From contig CM052355.1 in assembly GCA_028551475.1 (NCBI GenBank), positions 24,827,580 through 24,891,579 on the forward strand: a stretch of 64,000 nt of DNA, given 5' to 3'. Below are positions 25,226 to 37,330 of the stretch, piece by piece. The DNA comes from Casuarina equisetifolia (lineage: Eukaryota > Streptophyta > Magnoliopsida > Fagales > Casuarinaceae). Numbering within the stretch: position 1 is the first letter of the stretch; each line of letters begins with the position of its first letter. The notes under the pieces were generated by a model. The model was not told where the DNA came from. It saw only the letters and a program-made list of their open reading frames with translations, and did not search any database. The translations under genes and the position numbers were made by a program.

Positions 25226-26832
25226 TGTTGATAAGAATGAATCAGAACAGTGAATTGTAAGATTACTTTAATTTAGCTTAATTAATTAACAACTGACTTG
25301 CTGCCCACATTTTCGTTTCTTTTCTCTTCTTTTTTTCCTTGGGCTTTTGTTCTTTTTTGTTTTTCCTTTTAACCTATTGTCATCAGCAATCATCTTTATG
25401 TTTTCTTAACTCCTCCCCGGTAGAATGGCTGTAGCTCATTCGATAAGAAACTATGGTTCGTCTTCAGTGAGATGCTTTCTTGACAGATTATGGCATTATA
25501 AACAGATGATGCGATAAGGAATTACCAAGTAGCAGCTTTGAGTTTAAATCTACCGCTATGAGATCACACTGATCTTTTTTTTTGGTCTTCCTTTTTCTTA
25601 ATATTCTTCGGTATCCCTTTGGTGTATCATCTATACCTCTATAACCCATATTTGCATGGACTGCTAACGCTGCTCACTTAGGTTACGATCAAAATAACAA
25701 TATAGATCCTTCGCCAAACCTAAAATAAAGGAATTGCATTTGTAGTATCCATTGTTTAGGCTTTTGAGAGATGAGTTTTACCTGAGTATCGAATAGCAAC
25801 TATTAACGAGAGTAAATTTCTACAAATGCCCCATCAAATATGGGGAATTTGCGATAGGCAACACTCAAACTACAGTAGTCCTTTTCCCTTATCACTTCAC
25901 ACGGTTTGACACTATCTTTCAGAGGCTCTGGTCTTTTAAAAATCTTAATATATTGGAACCATCTCTGTTTCTCGACCTTTAATGGGGATCTAAAGTATGG
26001 AGTTCCCAAGCCCACCCCTAACCACCAAATTAGTCTTTTATCCTCATCCCTTCACACGGTTGGACTCGAAGGCTCTGGTCAAAGAACCGTGTTGAGTGCA
26101 CCTTCATGTTTAGGCCTTTCCTGTGCCATACAAGCATATTGCTTGTGAAAAGCTGTGCAATAAGTATGTGTTTATTCAGAATATCCAGGCCATGGGCAAC
26201 ATATTCCCTTTAAGAAGTGTGCTTTTTCCGACCTCCTTTTTGGCCAAGAGACCATCATAGGTATTTCCTTATTGAGAGCTGCAGAACAGGGGAATTTTTC
26301 ACACTTTCATTTTCTGTAAAAAAGTCCTCTTCATTTTGTGCTTCACTGAAGCAAAAATTACTGACTCCAAGTGAGTTGCATAAACTAGGATAATTAGGAT
26401 CCTAGATACCCATAAATACTAATAACTAAGGGGCACTTAACGACTAGCTTTGATATGCCATACCCAGTTCTGCTTTTTCACTCTTTCGCTTAGAAGACTC
26501 CATACATTTACAAGGAAATTCAGGGCCATGACAAAGACCCTGCAGCACCCTTTTCCCCCAGCGTGTGGCGCTTTACGCGTTTATGCATGTATACCCGGGA
26601 ATGCTTCTCTCCTTTTGAAACAAAGCCTGATCAAGAGAGTTTTGTTTTGTAGTCGGATAAATCTCAAGAGAATCCAACAGCAACCACGCGAATGACCGCG
26701 TTTGCTTGAAGTAATTTCCAGGGGATTTGTGAGGGCTTTCCACGATAATCCCAAGGTCTTTTCCCAGTCATTTTAAGGAAGTTGGGACGTGGTCCGATCC
26801 TCAACTTCCGGGAAACGTCTTCCTTAGCTTTC
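25226..26832. other. 3' flank of NUP133 and spacer to the ATPase-like gene
   Basis: It holds the NUP133 3' UTR (no single clear poly(A) signal) and about two units of the repeat described below (25880-26130). About 400 bp (26100-26470) lack a counterpart in unit B. No gene was seen. Confidence 0.5.
25880..26130. repeat. Tandem repeat, unit A copy (about two monomers)
   Basis: CTTCACACGGTT occurs at about 25896 and 26051 (period about 155), with a shared stretch of the type CTCTGGTCTTTTAAAAATCTT. Unit B carries at least ten monomers of the same family. Confidence 0.75.
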
Positions 26833-26840
26833 TATAAATA
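26833..26840 (+). promoter_or_regulatory. TATA box of the intact ATPase-like gene
   Basis: TATAAATA, about 390 bp upstream of the ATG. The matching place in unit B (53008-53020) reads ATCATAAAAA, a weakened box. The start site is inferred near 26865. Confidence 0.6.
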
Positions 26841-27124
26841 GGATAGAGGTTGCCACAAGTAACAAAACATCTTTCTTAACTAGCCTGTTTTCTGGTTGTA
26901 GCCTGCGACTTTCTATTTTCCCCAATCGCGAAACCTTATTAGCTCCATGATGTTGTCTTCTTCTATGGGAAACTAGGACTGCACTAAGTTCCCCAACTAC
27001 TTTCTGAATATAGATTCCCCGTCGTTTTCTGTTTTACAAGTTCCCAAAACTAGGAAATGGGTTTTCAGTAAGCTAAACACACCTCCCAAAAGGAAGAGGG
27101 ACTTTTTACCTTCACACGCTATTT

Positions 27125-27125
<1 letters not shown>

Positions 27126-27166
<41 letters not shown>
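27126..27166 (+). repeat. (TTCTGG)n hexanucleotide repeat in the 5' leader
   Basis: About seven units here against about two in the unit B copy. In one frame it would encode a Ser-Gly run, but no ATG opens that frame, so it is read as leader sequence. Confidence 0.85.
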
Positions 27167-27223
27167 TACTCATCTTCTTGAATTCTTACCCTATTGTCCA
27201 AACACGTACTTACTCCCAGGAAA

Positions 27224-30200
27224 ATGCTCCAGTCAAACGATGTGAATGAGCCTCAACTTTGCGACAGTGAAGAGAACACTCTTGGTGCTAGTTTACTCGT
27301 CACTGCCACCACCACCACTGTTTCTGACAAATACCGTCGGTTTTGGCTTCGGAGCATCAGTGTAGGAATTCTTGTCTCCATCAAGAAACCCGCTTTTGGT
27401 CAAGAATCTCCACAGCCATCGCCATCGTCTATACCTTACGTTTCTTGCCCACAAGAACCTCCACCGACTGCAGACTCTGAACAATCCGAGCATGTCATTG
27501 ACGTTCCCTCTGAAAATGGGGAGGATAAAGAGACAAACAGAGATCGAGACAAAGTTGTTCAGATCGTGAAGGAGAAGAAATTGAACTCTCTTAGAAAGCT
27601 CGGAGGTATTGACCAAGTTGCAAGACTTCTGGGTTCTAATTTGGAGGTAGTAATTAATCGTATCTCGTTTCTTCAACCTTAAGCTTAGTGTATCTAATTT
27701 GTGTAAGGTCTTTTCATAAGAGCACGCCCTTCGTCAACTTGTAAGGACGTACTTTTATATATAAATCTTTTACTTAGCAAAACAAAAAATTTAAAAATGA
27801 AAAACGCCTTAATCTTAGGCTGTCATAGAACAGTGTGGTTTATTTATTCACTTATCTTAGCAGGCAGGGATTAACGGCAGTCTGGACCACCAAGCATGGA
27901 AAACCGACGACAACCCAGCTGAGGCAAGAGGGTTCTTGTACTTCTTCTTGAACGCTTGCAACAGATTAACAATCTTTCTCCTGTTGCTCTCAGCTGCGTT
28001 GTCCTTTGCAATTGATATGATACAGAAAGGAGCCAAGGGTGGGTGGCGTGATGGGGTTGCCATACTTTCTGCCGTGGTCCTGCTTGTTGGTTTCGCTTCT
28101 TTAGGTAACTTTCTCCAGGAAAGGGAGAGAGTAAAGAAGCTTTTAGAGAATATGAGGAAATTGAAAGTGAAGGTTCTCAGAAGTGGAAAGGAAGAATTTA
28201 TCGCCAATTGTGATGTTGCAGAGGGTGATATAGTGATTTTAGAGAAGGATGATCGTGTTCCGGCTGATGGCTTGTTCGTGGAAGGGGAGGACTTAGAGGT
28301 GGATGAGGTCATGAACTCCAAAATTGATCGTGATAACAACCCCTTTCTCTTCCCCGGTTCGAAGGTTGTTAAGGGTAGGGGTAGAATGCTTGTGACGCCC
28401 ACCGGTGACAAGACAGCCATGGGCAAGCCGCTGACCTTGGAGGATCATAATCCTCAAGAGAAAAGACTGTTACAATCTCGAATCGAGGAACCAAATTATT
28501 TTGGAGAAGTGTTTGCTCTTTGTGTATCTGTGCTTATTGCTGTTGTGGTGTTGATTCGCCTTTCGCGAAGAAAGCACGATAACAACAAAGATTTACCAGA
28601 AGTCGGAAATGTTTCATACGAAATGCTGATGAAGATATTCAAAAGAATTTCCGAGAAATCTGAAGGAAAGATTTCGATTTTGACAAGTGCTCTTGTGGCG
28701 ATGGTAATAGGAGTACGACAAGGAATGCCCGTAGTAATTACACTTTCTCTGTGTCAGTGGAACAAAAAGGTACAGTTATGTGAAGCGGAACCCCGGAACT
28801 TATCCGCTTGTGCCACAATGGGGCTTGTCACAGTGCTTTGTCTCGATGCAACTGATAGGCTGATGTGTAACCGTGTGGAGATTCACAAATTTTGTGTCGA
28901 CGGGAAAGACATCACGGAGAGTGTGGACCCTGAAATAGTCCAAGTTGTTCTTGAAGCTTTGCGTCGGGGAATTGGCAAGTCAGTACTTGTGCCTGAGATT
29001 GCTTTTAGTTCGACTATTGATTCAATCATTTCTTGGTCGGAGTCAAATTTGGATCTTGACATGGAGGTTTTGGATAAAGATTTCGACATTCTTAAGCATG
29101 CAAAGTTGAGTTCTGGAAAGAAAGGTGGTAAAGTTTTGATGAGGAGAAACGGTAACGATGAACATCTGCACTTACACTGGATTGGAGTTGCATCGACTAT
29201 ATTGAAAATGTGTACGCACTACTATTACGACAGAGGGGAAATTCATGGTATGACGGATGAAAAAAAAGGAATGTTTGAGCAAGTGACTAAAAATATGGAG
29301 GATAGTGGTCTTATACCTGTTGCATTTGCTTATGGACAAATTGAGAACCAAGAACTTACAGAAGAGGGCTTGAACTTGTTGGCGCTAGTGGGTCTGAAAT
29401 GCACATGTAAGGACGAGATTAAATCAGAAGTTGAAGCTCTTAGAGGTGCTGGAGTACACGTGAAGCTGTTTTCTGGGAATGAACTCTCGGCGGCGAGAGC
29501 CCTGGCTTGTGAATTAGGAGTCTTAACCCCTTGTTCAAGCGATGAGGCTCTTGAAGCTAAAGAAGTTCTTGATTTCACTAGCAATGGAAGAATGGAGAAA
29601 ATGCATCTCGCTACTGTCATTGGAAATTGCCTCCCAGAGGATAAGTTTCGCGTGGTACAGTTACTGCGTCAAGAAGGTCATGTAGTTGCATTCTTTGGAG
29701 GGTTGACAACAGGTGACACCCTAGCTCTGAAAGAAGCCGATGTAGGGATCACTCATGAGTACAGAAGCACGGAAATGGCAAGAGGTAACTCTGACATTAC
29801 TGTCAGAGATTTTGGTTCATTGTTTCATATTTTGAAGTGTGGCAGATGTGCTTACCACAACATTCAGAAGTTCATTCAAATTCAGCTTACCACTTGCATC
29901 TCTGGGATGGTAATAGCCTTAGTGGCGACAATTGTTACCGGTGCATCCCCTATAGCAGGATCATCGTTGTTGTGGTTGAACTTGGTTACCTGCTTTCTAG
30001 GTTTGTCAGTGATGCTAATGGAGTTAAAAGGCCAGGAACAGGAACTGCTGAGAAACAAACCAGCTAAAAGAAGTCAGTCACTTTTAACCAAGGCCATATG
30101 GCGAAATATTGCAGTTCAAGTAATATACCAGTCTTCTGTCTTACTGGTCCTTCTGTTTAGGGGACAAGCTATACTCAGCACGAACGATCATGTCCGGAAG

Positions 30201-30650
30201 ACCATGATCTTCAATATGTTTTACCTCTGTCAGATATTTAATCAGTTCAATGCCATGGACGTGGTAAGGAGGGAAGACCTGAAGATTGTCCTTCACAGCT
30301 ATTCTTTTCTGCTGACTCTGGTTGCTGTTATGGCTCTTCAGCTGATAGTCATTGAGCTTCTGTGGATCATTTCCAATTTTGAGAGGCTGAACGCAGTACA
30401 GTGGGCTTACTGTTTCCTTGTTGCCGCGCTTTCATGGGGGTTTGATTTGGCCTTAAAATATCTTGCTGATTTTCTCAAAAAAATAGGGCTATTTTTGACA
30501 TCATTTTATTCACACGGCAGATCCTCGAATAGCATGCATTGGCCCTTTGTTTTTCCTCTGGGTTTTCCACTTTTCGTTGTTCTTCTAGCCTTGCTTGGAT
30601 CCCTTGCCATTGTAAATAAATACGAAAATCTGCCACTTGCTGATGGATAA
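27224..30650 (+). CDS. P2B calcium-ATPase-like protein, catalytic motifs lost (pseudoenzyme)
   Basis: Exons 27224-27646 and 27864-30650 join in phase 0 (intron 217 nt) to give 1069 residues, the usual size of plant autoinhibited Ca2+-ATPases (ACA, closest in style to ACA12/13). Residues 36-56 (KYRRFWLRSISVGIL) look like the N-terminal calmodulin-binding, autoinhibitory helix. Membrane segments: M1 about 175-194, M2 205-224, M3 358-374, M4 411-437, M5 815-834, M6 841-859, M7-M10 after that, and an extra hydrophobic segment at 1034-1058. The P-type fold is clear, but the key motifs are changed. The phosphorylation motif reads CLDATDRLM around Asp469 (28845) instead of the family's DKTGTLT. The TGE loop is SKI (293-295). 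The M4 PEGLP is RQGMP. The KGA motif is IGV. TGDN is SGNE. The GDGxND hinge is GGLTTGDT. In M6, NLVTD is NLVTC. No stop breaks the frame. Transport activity is very unlikely; a regulatory role is possible but unproven. Confidence 0.85.
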
Positions 30651-30979
30651 AGTTGTCTGGTCTCTGTAAGTTAGGCTAGTGAGCATGTTTGTCGCTCCTG
30701 TCGAAAAGGCCAAGATACTTCGTGATAATTCCTGTTTATGTAGTAATGCAGATGTTGGCTTTCTTGATGATGTGAAGGGCAAATTTTGCCTGATGTAGCA
30801 TCTCTCCTTTGTCTGTCTTTCGTACTTGAATTTCAAGGAAAAAAATGGAGTGGTCCTAGATCTTTTATAGCAAGTTCATTTTGTAGGATTCCCATTATAT
30901 AATGGAGGTAAGCATTTGGGGACCCTTTAAGTGCACCACATAAAAATATGCAACTAAAATATAATGTGATTTTCTTTTT

Positions 30980-31480
30980 GTAATGTAATAAGAGAGGAAT
31001 CCACTGTAGATATCTTATAATCCAACTTTTGAAAGAAGAAACTAAGATGTTAATGCCAAGCGCACAATACTTATTTTAAGCCATAAAAAGATTTCTTTTT
31101 AAATTGACAAACATGTTGGGGATGAGAGTTGTTAATAAATCCAAGAGGTTGGACTATGTAGACTTTTTCATCTAAATTGCCATGAAGAAATGCAATTTTG
31201 ATGTCAAGTTGATGTGATGACTAATTTCTAGAGTAGGCAAGTGCAAATATTGTTCAAGTAGTCATTGGTTTGGTGATCGAGTTGAAGGTTCCCATGTAAT
31301 CAATGCTTGGCTATTGGTGGAATCCTTTGGCCACAAGGCATGCCCTACAACGTTCAAAAGATTCATCAAATCTAAGTTTGCTTTGTGCACTCATTTACAA
31401 GTAATAGGGATGATGTTTTTGGATGGGGGTACTAGTTCTGAAGTGTTATTGAATTAGTGTGGGTATTCCTTAGCCATGGC
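30980..31480 (-). pseudogene. Copia reverse-transcriptase remnant, unit A
   Basis: Read on the minus strand with several stops and frame breaks, it keeps LVAKGFH, an IDY..TF block, QLDIKIAFLHGNLDEKVY, VQPLGF and FYGLK, the order of a Ty1/copia RT. The same remnant is at about 57090-57560 in unit B, so it predates the duplication. No LTR or intact flank was assigned to it. Confidence 0.7.
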
Positions 31481-31499
31481 TATTCACCATTTAGGATCT

Positions 31500-33100
31500 T
31501 TTATGGCTTCAGTGAAGTTGTTAGGAATATTGAGATTCTTTTGAATTGTTTTGATGTTGACAAAAAGAAAGGTCTTTTAAAATAATTTAACATATAGAAT
31601 AATTTTCCAAATAAAAAAACTAATACAATATATTTCTAAACAAAATGTTTGCTCTAAAAATGTTATACTAATGCTTGTATTAACATCATGAGAATATTTT
31701 TATTCCCTCCTTAGTCAAGTGAGCTGAAATGCTTGTAGTTGGACAGTGAAACGATGAGTTTTAACTTGAAGCTGCTTGTTGGCTGGGAAGCATCCATCTT
31801 CGTTCTCTCCTTTCATGCGACACAAAGGCTAACGGGTAGAACCACATGAAAGCTACACGAATCACCTCTCCTTCAACTTTGAATCAATTCGACTTGGCTA
31901 AAGTAGATACGACATATCAAAACAGTTAGAAGAAAAATGGGCAAAAATTGTGAGGTAAGTAGATTGGTTTAAAAGTGAAAAAAACTTACTTTTTCGCTGG
32001 TTGTGTGCAGAAAAATGTGAACTTTCTAGCCAGTAAATCTAAATTGAGTTGCATTTCGTCCATAAACTCATAAGCATCTGTGATTTGCATTTCTAAACTC
32101 TTTGCACATTGTCTTGAGTTGATTTCGGATGAGTTTTTGAAAAAATTGTACCCTGTCTGGTTCTGTTCTATTCACGGCTATTGTTCATTCACCTATGCTT
32201 GTTTGAGCATATTAGCTGATAGTTGTGATTATTTGATTGCATATTATATTCTAAACCAAGCTGAAATATACAAGAATTGTGCCGTGCCACTTGTGTTTGT
32301 ATTGTAAAGAAATAAGTAATATTTTTGTGTCTAAACACCTCACGGTTTGGGATAGAATTTGAGGCTTCCTGTGACTTGCTGGATGGGATTTATTAATCAC
32401 TGTAAAATCTGTTATACTGCGATCTAAAGCCACTATCTACGTGCTGGAAACTTTTATTATATAATAGTGAAGACTGTGAGCTGAAAGGATTTGTTAGAAT
32501 ATCATTTTATAACTATTTGAAGCTCATGGCCTTTTTGATATTGATGACTGCCTTGCTTGGATTGAACAATTAATACAACATACTTGCACATCCATGTATC
32601 TTTGAGTAGAGTATAAATCATAGAGATAGAAAATGAGAAACCTCAAGAAATTGTTTGATTTCTTGAGTGGAAGTAAGAACACAAAGAACCCTAACTATGA
32701 TGTAAGAATTGTGATTCAATTCGAAGACCTATGTACAAAACGAAGCCTAAATTTATAGGCAAAAGAGAGCTGTATAAAATCCCTAGAAAGTCAACTAAGA
32801 TTGACAATCGGAGGTAGAAATTTGATTTTGTCAGAACATGGAAACAATTTGAAGCCCTCGAGCAGTCTAAGGTTGGTGAGGTCCGATTCTTTCTATGTGC
32901 TGTTAAAAGCTCCGATGCTGGTTCTCCGACTAGGTTCGTGTAGAGGCCGCCGGAGAAATCAGGGAAAGATATGATACTAGCGGAAAGAGATGAACAAGGC
33001 TGACGTGGCTTGTGTGGCTGATGTGTTGGTCCATGTGTTTTAATGAACCTGATGTAGCGTCATGTGGCACTGACGTGGAGATATAGATGTGGCAGATGTT
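31500..33100. other. Non-coding duplicated stretch, unit A
   Basis: No gene was seen. 32490-33090 has LTR-like features: it starts TGTTAG, has GCCTATAAATTTAGGC on the minus strand, and is CACGTG/GACGTGG-rich near the end. No partner LTR was found. The matching unit B sequence is 57570-59170. Confidence 0.4.
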
Positions 33101-36050
33101 GGTATCTTTCGGTTTTAATACATAGCTTGTTGCTTAAACTTTATATACTCACAGTTTTGATGTAAACATCCTATTGATGATAGACCAAATTCACATTATT
33201 TATACACATTGATGTTTGTACCTAGTAAATTTGTATGATTTACATATATTCCTTGTTAAACATACTTGTTTGGTTGGTTGTTGGCGCAGCTACATAAGTT
33301 TTATATAAATTTTCTTCATTGTCCAAGAATCAAGAGAAAACAATACTTGAAGAACTTGTAAAATTTTATATATTGCTAGATAGCTAGATAACATTATAAT
33401 TGATATATCATTAAGTCTAGCATGAGAAGTAAGGATAACGTTGAACTCAATATTTATCTGTAATATATCTATAGAGTAACTTGTGATTTTGTTGTTAAAA
33501 GGAAAAACTCATTTGTGCTTGGGTGAGGTTGACACTCATTGATTAGGTAACACATAGTCATTGTGACATTAGATTCCATAAGTAATAAGGAATTTGTGTT
33601 TAGGTGGCGAGCACCTATAAAGTTGGAGAGTGGTTGTCTCTTTATGTATTGTGTGAATGAGATTCCTCTTGATCTCGTTTGATTAAGAAAGATAGATGTA
33701 GATGCTAGGTAAGTTAAAGTATCATTAAAACAAAAGCATGTGCAAATTGTCTCTTCTTCTTCTATCTCTTTGAATTTTGTACATTGAATGTTTATTTGAT
33801 TTATGGAATTGAGATTGAATTTATTCTTTTATTTACAATTTCATTTTAAATATTCTATGCACACGGTTAAGGTTTTAGAAAGAAAAAAAGATAACAAAAA
33901 ATACTTACAATTGGTATTAGAGCATTAATGTTCCTTATACAAGGTCTAATCACCTAAGGTAGAATAATAATATAGAAGATGGTAGGAGTCATAAGGTACA
34001 ATAAGCCTCCAATTTTTTATGGTATAAATTATATGCATTAAAAATATTTGATACAAGTGTTTATAGTAGGTCAAGTTCCCCAAGTGTGGCAAATATTTAG
34101 GAAGGATATCATCTTACTCGAAACTAATGAGTGGTATGGGATTAAATGATAGGAGCTATGAACATAATCTATAGTAGACTTAGGGTACATGAATTTAACA
34201 AGTTGTCTTCTTGTCTCATGGGTAAAAGAAGTTTGGGATAAGTTAGAAGTTATATATCATGGAACCAAGAAGGAAATTGTGTATTGATTTTTAAATGGAA
34301 AGTAACATTTCAACAGGAAAAAAATAAGAGGTAATTGGTAGAAGACAAAGCGATATTCTTTTCTCTCTAACATGCTTTGTGGAGACAAATTTTTAGCAAG
34401 AGAAAAAGTGCAGAAAAGTTCCCAAAACTGTGACAAAAATAGTAACGTAAAGACTCACTTTTACCAATAAACATGTGATCATTTGCTACAATCTTGTGCT
34501 CAAAACACTCATGGGAGGATCACAATTTGGTCTATCCTATTTTCCCTAATTTTCATTGCACACAAAGATTGTATTTTGAAATTGAAGCTTTTGGATAATG
34601 TTTACGTGCAACATTCATGTGATTTGGGAAATTGGATTGTTTGATCTTGTTTTTATACAAATTGATCGATTCTTCTAATAAAAAAAAACATATTGCAAAT
34701 TGTGTTGTGATACTTGTTGGTTGATTACAAATACTTGAGAAATATATTGGAGCATATAAACTCATGTGTTGGACAAACTCTTGAAGATATTATTGCTCAA
34801 ATTTTTGGTGCTTTCAGTGTGATTATTTTTATTTTAACATTGTCGAGAAGTTATCATTTTATGTGCTTGAATTCTTATTATATGATAATGACAAGTTGTG
34901 AGCAAAAACCTTGTTGTTGAATATAACCACCATCTTATATAGCTCACCGTTTTATTAATATCTTGCTATCTTCACAAGGGTTATATGCTAAATACTAAAA
35001 CTTCACATATCTGTGTATCTTTGTGAGTCAGATTAAAATCTTAGCTTGTATACCTTGAATTATATATATATATTCATGAATGGCCAATTAGTATGTTGTA
35101 TGTTTATGTAGATTACTTTTATCATTTATCAAACATATTGATTGTGTGATTGTTGGTGTAGTTATATGTTTTTTATAGACATTTCATAGCTACCTAGCCA
35201 TGATATTATATTGCTCATGGTTTTATTTGTATCTTGCTATCATCACAAGGGTTATATGCTAAATATTAAAACTACATGTATCCTTGTATCTTTGTGAGTT
35301 GATTAAAATCTTAGCTTGTATAACTTAAATTATATACATTCATGAATAACCAATTAGTTTGATGTATGTTTGAGTGGATTACTTCTAGCATTCATCAAAC
35401 ATATTGATTATGTGATTGTTGGTGTAGTTGTATGTTTTTTATAGACACTTCATAACTATCTAAGAATCAAGGAAGAGGTAATACTTAAAGATATTTTACA
35501 CATTTACATATTGTTAGTTAGCTAGACATTTTTGTAATTGATATATCATAAGTCTAGCTTGGGAATAAGGAAAAACCTTAATCATATAATTGTAATATGC
35601 CTAAAAACTTGTTTTCCTCTTGAAAAGAGAAAATATCATTTAAGCTTGAATGTGGTCAACAATTGTTTGGATAGGTCATCTAGACATGTTTTCACAAGAT
35701 GCATAATCATTGTGACATTAAATTCCTTGGGTTATAAAGAATATGGATTAAGGGGTGTACACATGTAGTGCTTTATGCCAATAAAATTCCTCTGAATCAT
35801 GTTTGACTGAGAGAAGAATGGACATGAATTTTGGATAAATCGAATCATTTTTAGACCAATTGTGTGCAATTGTCTTTTTTTTTCTCTCTCTCTATCTCTC
35901 TTTCTCTCTTTCTCTTTGTCTCATTGTTATATTCTACACATTACTTGTTTTCAATTGATAGAAATTGAAATTGTTTATTAAGTACATCATAAATATTACA
36001 CAAACATGGTTAAGTTTTAAAATGACCAAAAATATAAGAAATAGACCTTA
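33100..36050 (+). mobile_element. Old LTR retrotransposon, decayed, unit A
   Basis: Two diverged long repeats (about 33100-33909 and 35170-36050) flank a short internal part. Just inside the left repeat, which ends CTTACA, is TGGTATTAGAGC (33912-33923), a primer-binding site of the initiator-tRNA(Met) type. A gag start follows at 33979 (YNKPPIFYGINY, then IQVFIV.Q.PQVW). The reading frame decays after about 60 codons and there is no pol. A 270-bp tandem duplication (34925-35460) lies in the right half. Unit B keeps the gag part, but its left repeat is mostly deleted near 59170. Confidence 0.6.
34925..35460. repeat. Direct tandem repeat of about 265-270 bp
   Basis: The stretch from TATAGCTC through CACAAGGGTTATATGCTAAATA to GATTGTTGGTGTAG occurs twice in a row (first copy from 34925, second from about 35190). 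It is also present in unit B around 60490 and 61100. Confidence 0.7.
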
Positions 36051-36690
36051 CCTAGTTCAACACACTAACCCCCCCCCCGCTTTTACTTTTTATTTTTTAT
36101 TTTTTATTTTTTATTATTATTTTATCTTAGGTTGTCATAACATTTTCAATTGGACCTTAATTAGATTGATTTGATTTGAAGATTACATTTGAAGGCTTAT
36201 TTTGGCACTATGTCTTTGGGGATTGAAAACTGATTATTCCTATAATTATCATTATACCTAAGTTTGTAATTAATTAAAGGTCATGTGTGCCTTACAAATT
36301 GCAGTAAAATTGTGTCAAGATGTGTGACTAAAGATTGTGTATTTGTGATTAAACAGTGTGTAATTAATAGTTGTTGTGTTAAGCTTAAGTAAGCTAATCA
36401 GTGTTTGTAATGGATTGGGAATTTCTATTCCATTAATAGAAATTGTGGTACATAAAATCTAAGAGGGGTAAGCTCCTAAATTTTAGTGAAGTTCCCCATT
36501 GCTAGTTGGTAAGGAAGGGTGGATGTAAACCCAAGAGTATTGGGCTAAACCACCTAAACATATTAGTTTGTTTGTTTATCTTTATCTAGCAAATTTTTAA
36601 ATTGTTTTCATATTAAACTGAAATTATTTTAAAAAAATTAACAATTCAACCTCCCTTACTTAGGTTAATCCATATCCAACAATTTCCCTT
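36050..36690. other. Non-coding stretch after the old LTR element
   Basis: It starts with a C9 run (from 36069) directly after the right LTR-like repeat and AT-rich text. About 300 bp near 36480-36750 have no match in unit B. No gene was seen. Confidence 0.4.
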
Positions 36691-36759
36691 GCCTTTACTA
36701 CCACCAAAGTGTCCTCTATGTTATGTGAACTATATTGTAAAGGTAACAAATTTCAATTG

Positions 36760-37330
36760 GTTGTGGGGTAATGTAACTGTTGAGATGTACATCAAATGCC
36801 TAGAGATGAGAGACGACATTGTTGAAGACATGAAATAGAGGTTTGAACATGGTAATCCAAAAAGCTTTGAACACTTGTCCCAATCCCTTTAGCACCTTAA
36901 AAGTTTTAGTTGAGTCAAATAAGGGCTTACTTGTTGTGTAGAGTTTGTTGATTAAGCTTTTAAATTTGTTGAGGTAAATCAACAATGGCCTCCCTCCTTT
37001 TTGGAGGAAATGTATTTGCAAGAAAATGTCAAATTATCTTGTTAAGCTCAAACATGTGCCTAAGGACCTCTTCAAAGGAGGACCTATGGTCCAAGACTTG
37101 ATTGTGCAATTAGTTTGACTTCATGATTCTTAGTTAGGTTTTGCTATGTCTACATCACCAATGGATAGGAATTGGGATGGTGGCTATACCTTTTTAGTAA
37201 AAATGCTAAAGACTTTTGCTTTTGAAGTACAAACTTGGTTTGCATCATTTAAGGCAAGAAGCTACTTTTAGTTAGTTAGATGGTGACAAGTATGCTAGGT
37301 TGTTGGCAAGGTTTCCAGCCACATCTAATT
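36760..37330 (-). pseudogene. Copia gag (UBN2-type) fragment, unit A
   Basis: The minus-strand frame 37021-36800 reads IYLNKFKSLINKLYTTSKP, then FKVLKGLGQVFKAF. This is the helix-rich core of a Copia gag with its LxGL block. It is broken upstream by frameshifts. The same fragment lies at 62290-62900 in unit B. Confidence 0.7.

Noticed and set aside
27936..30650. A working calcium pump
   Set aside because: Size and fold fit, but the phosphorylation, nucleotide, dephosphorylation and calcium-site motifs are all changed.
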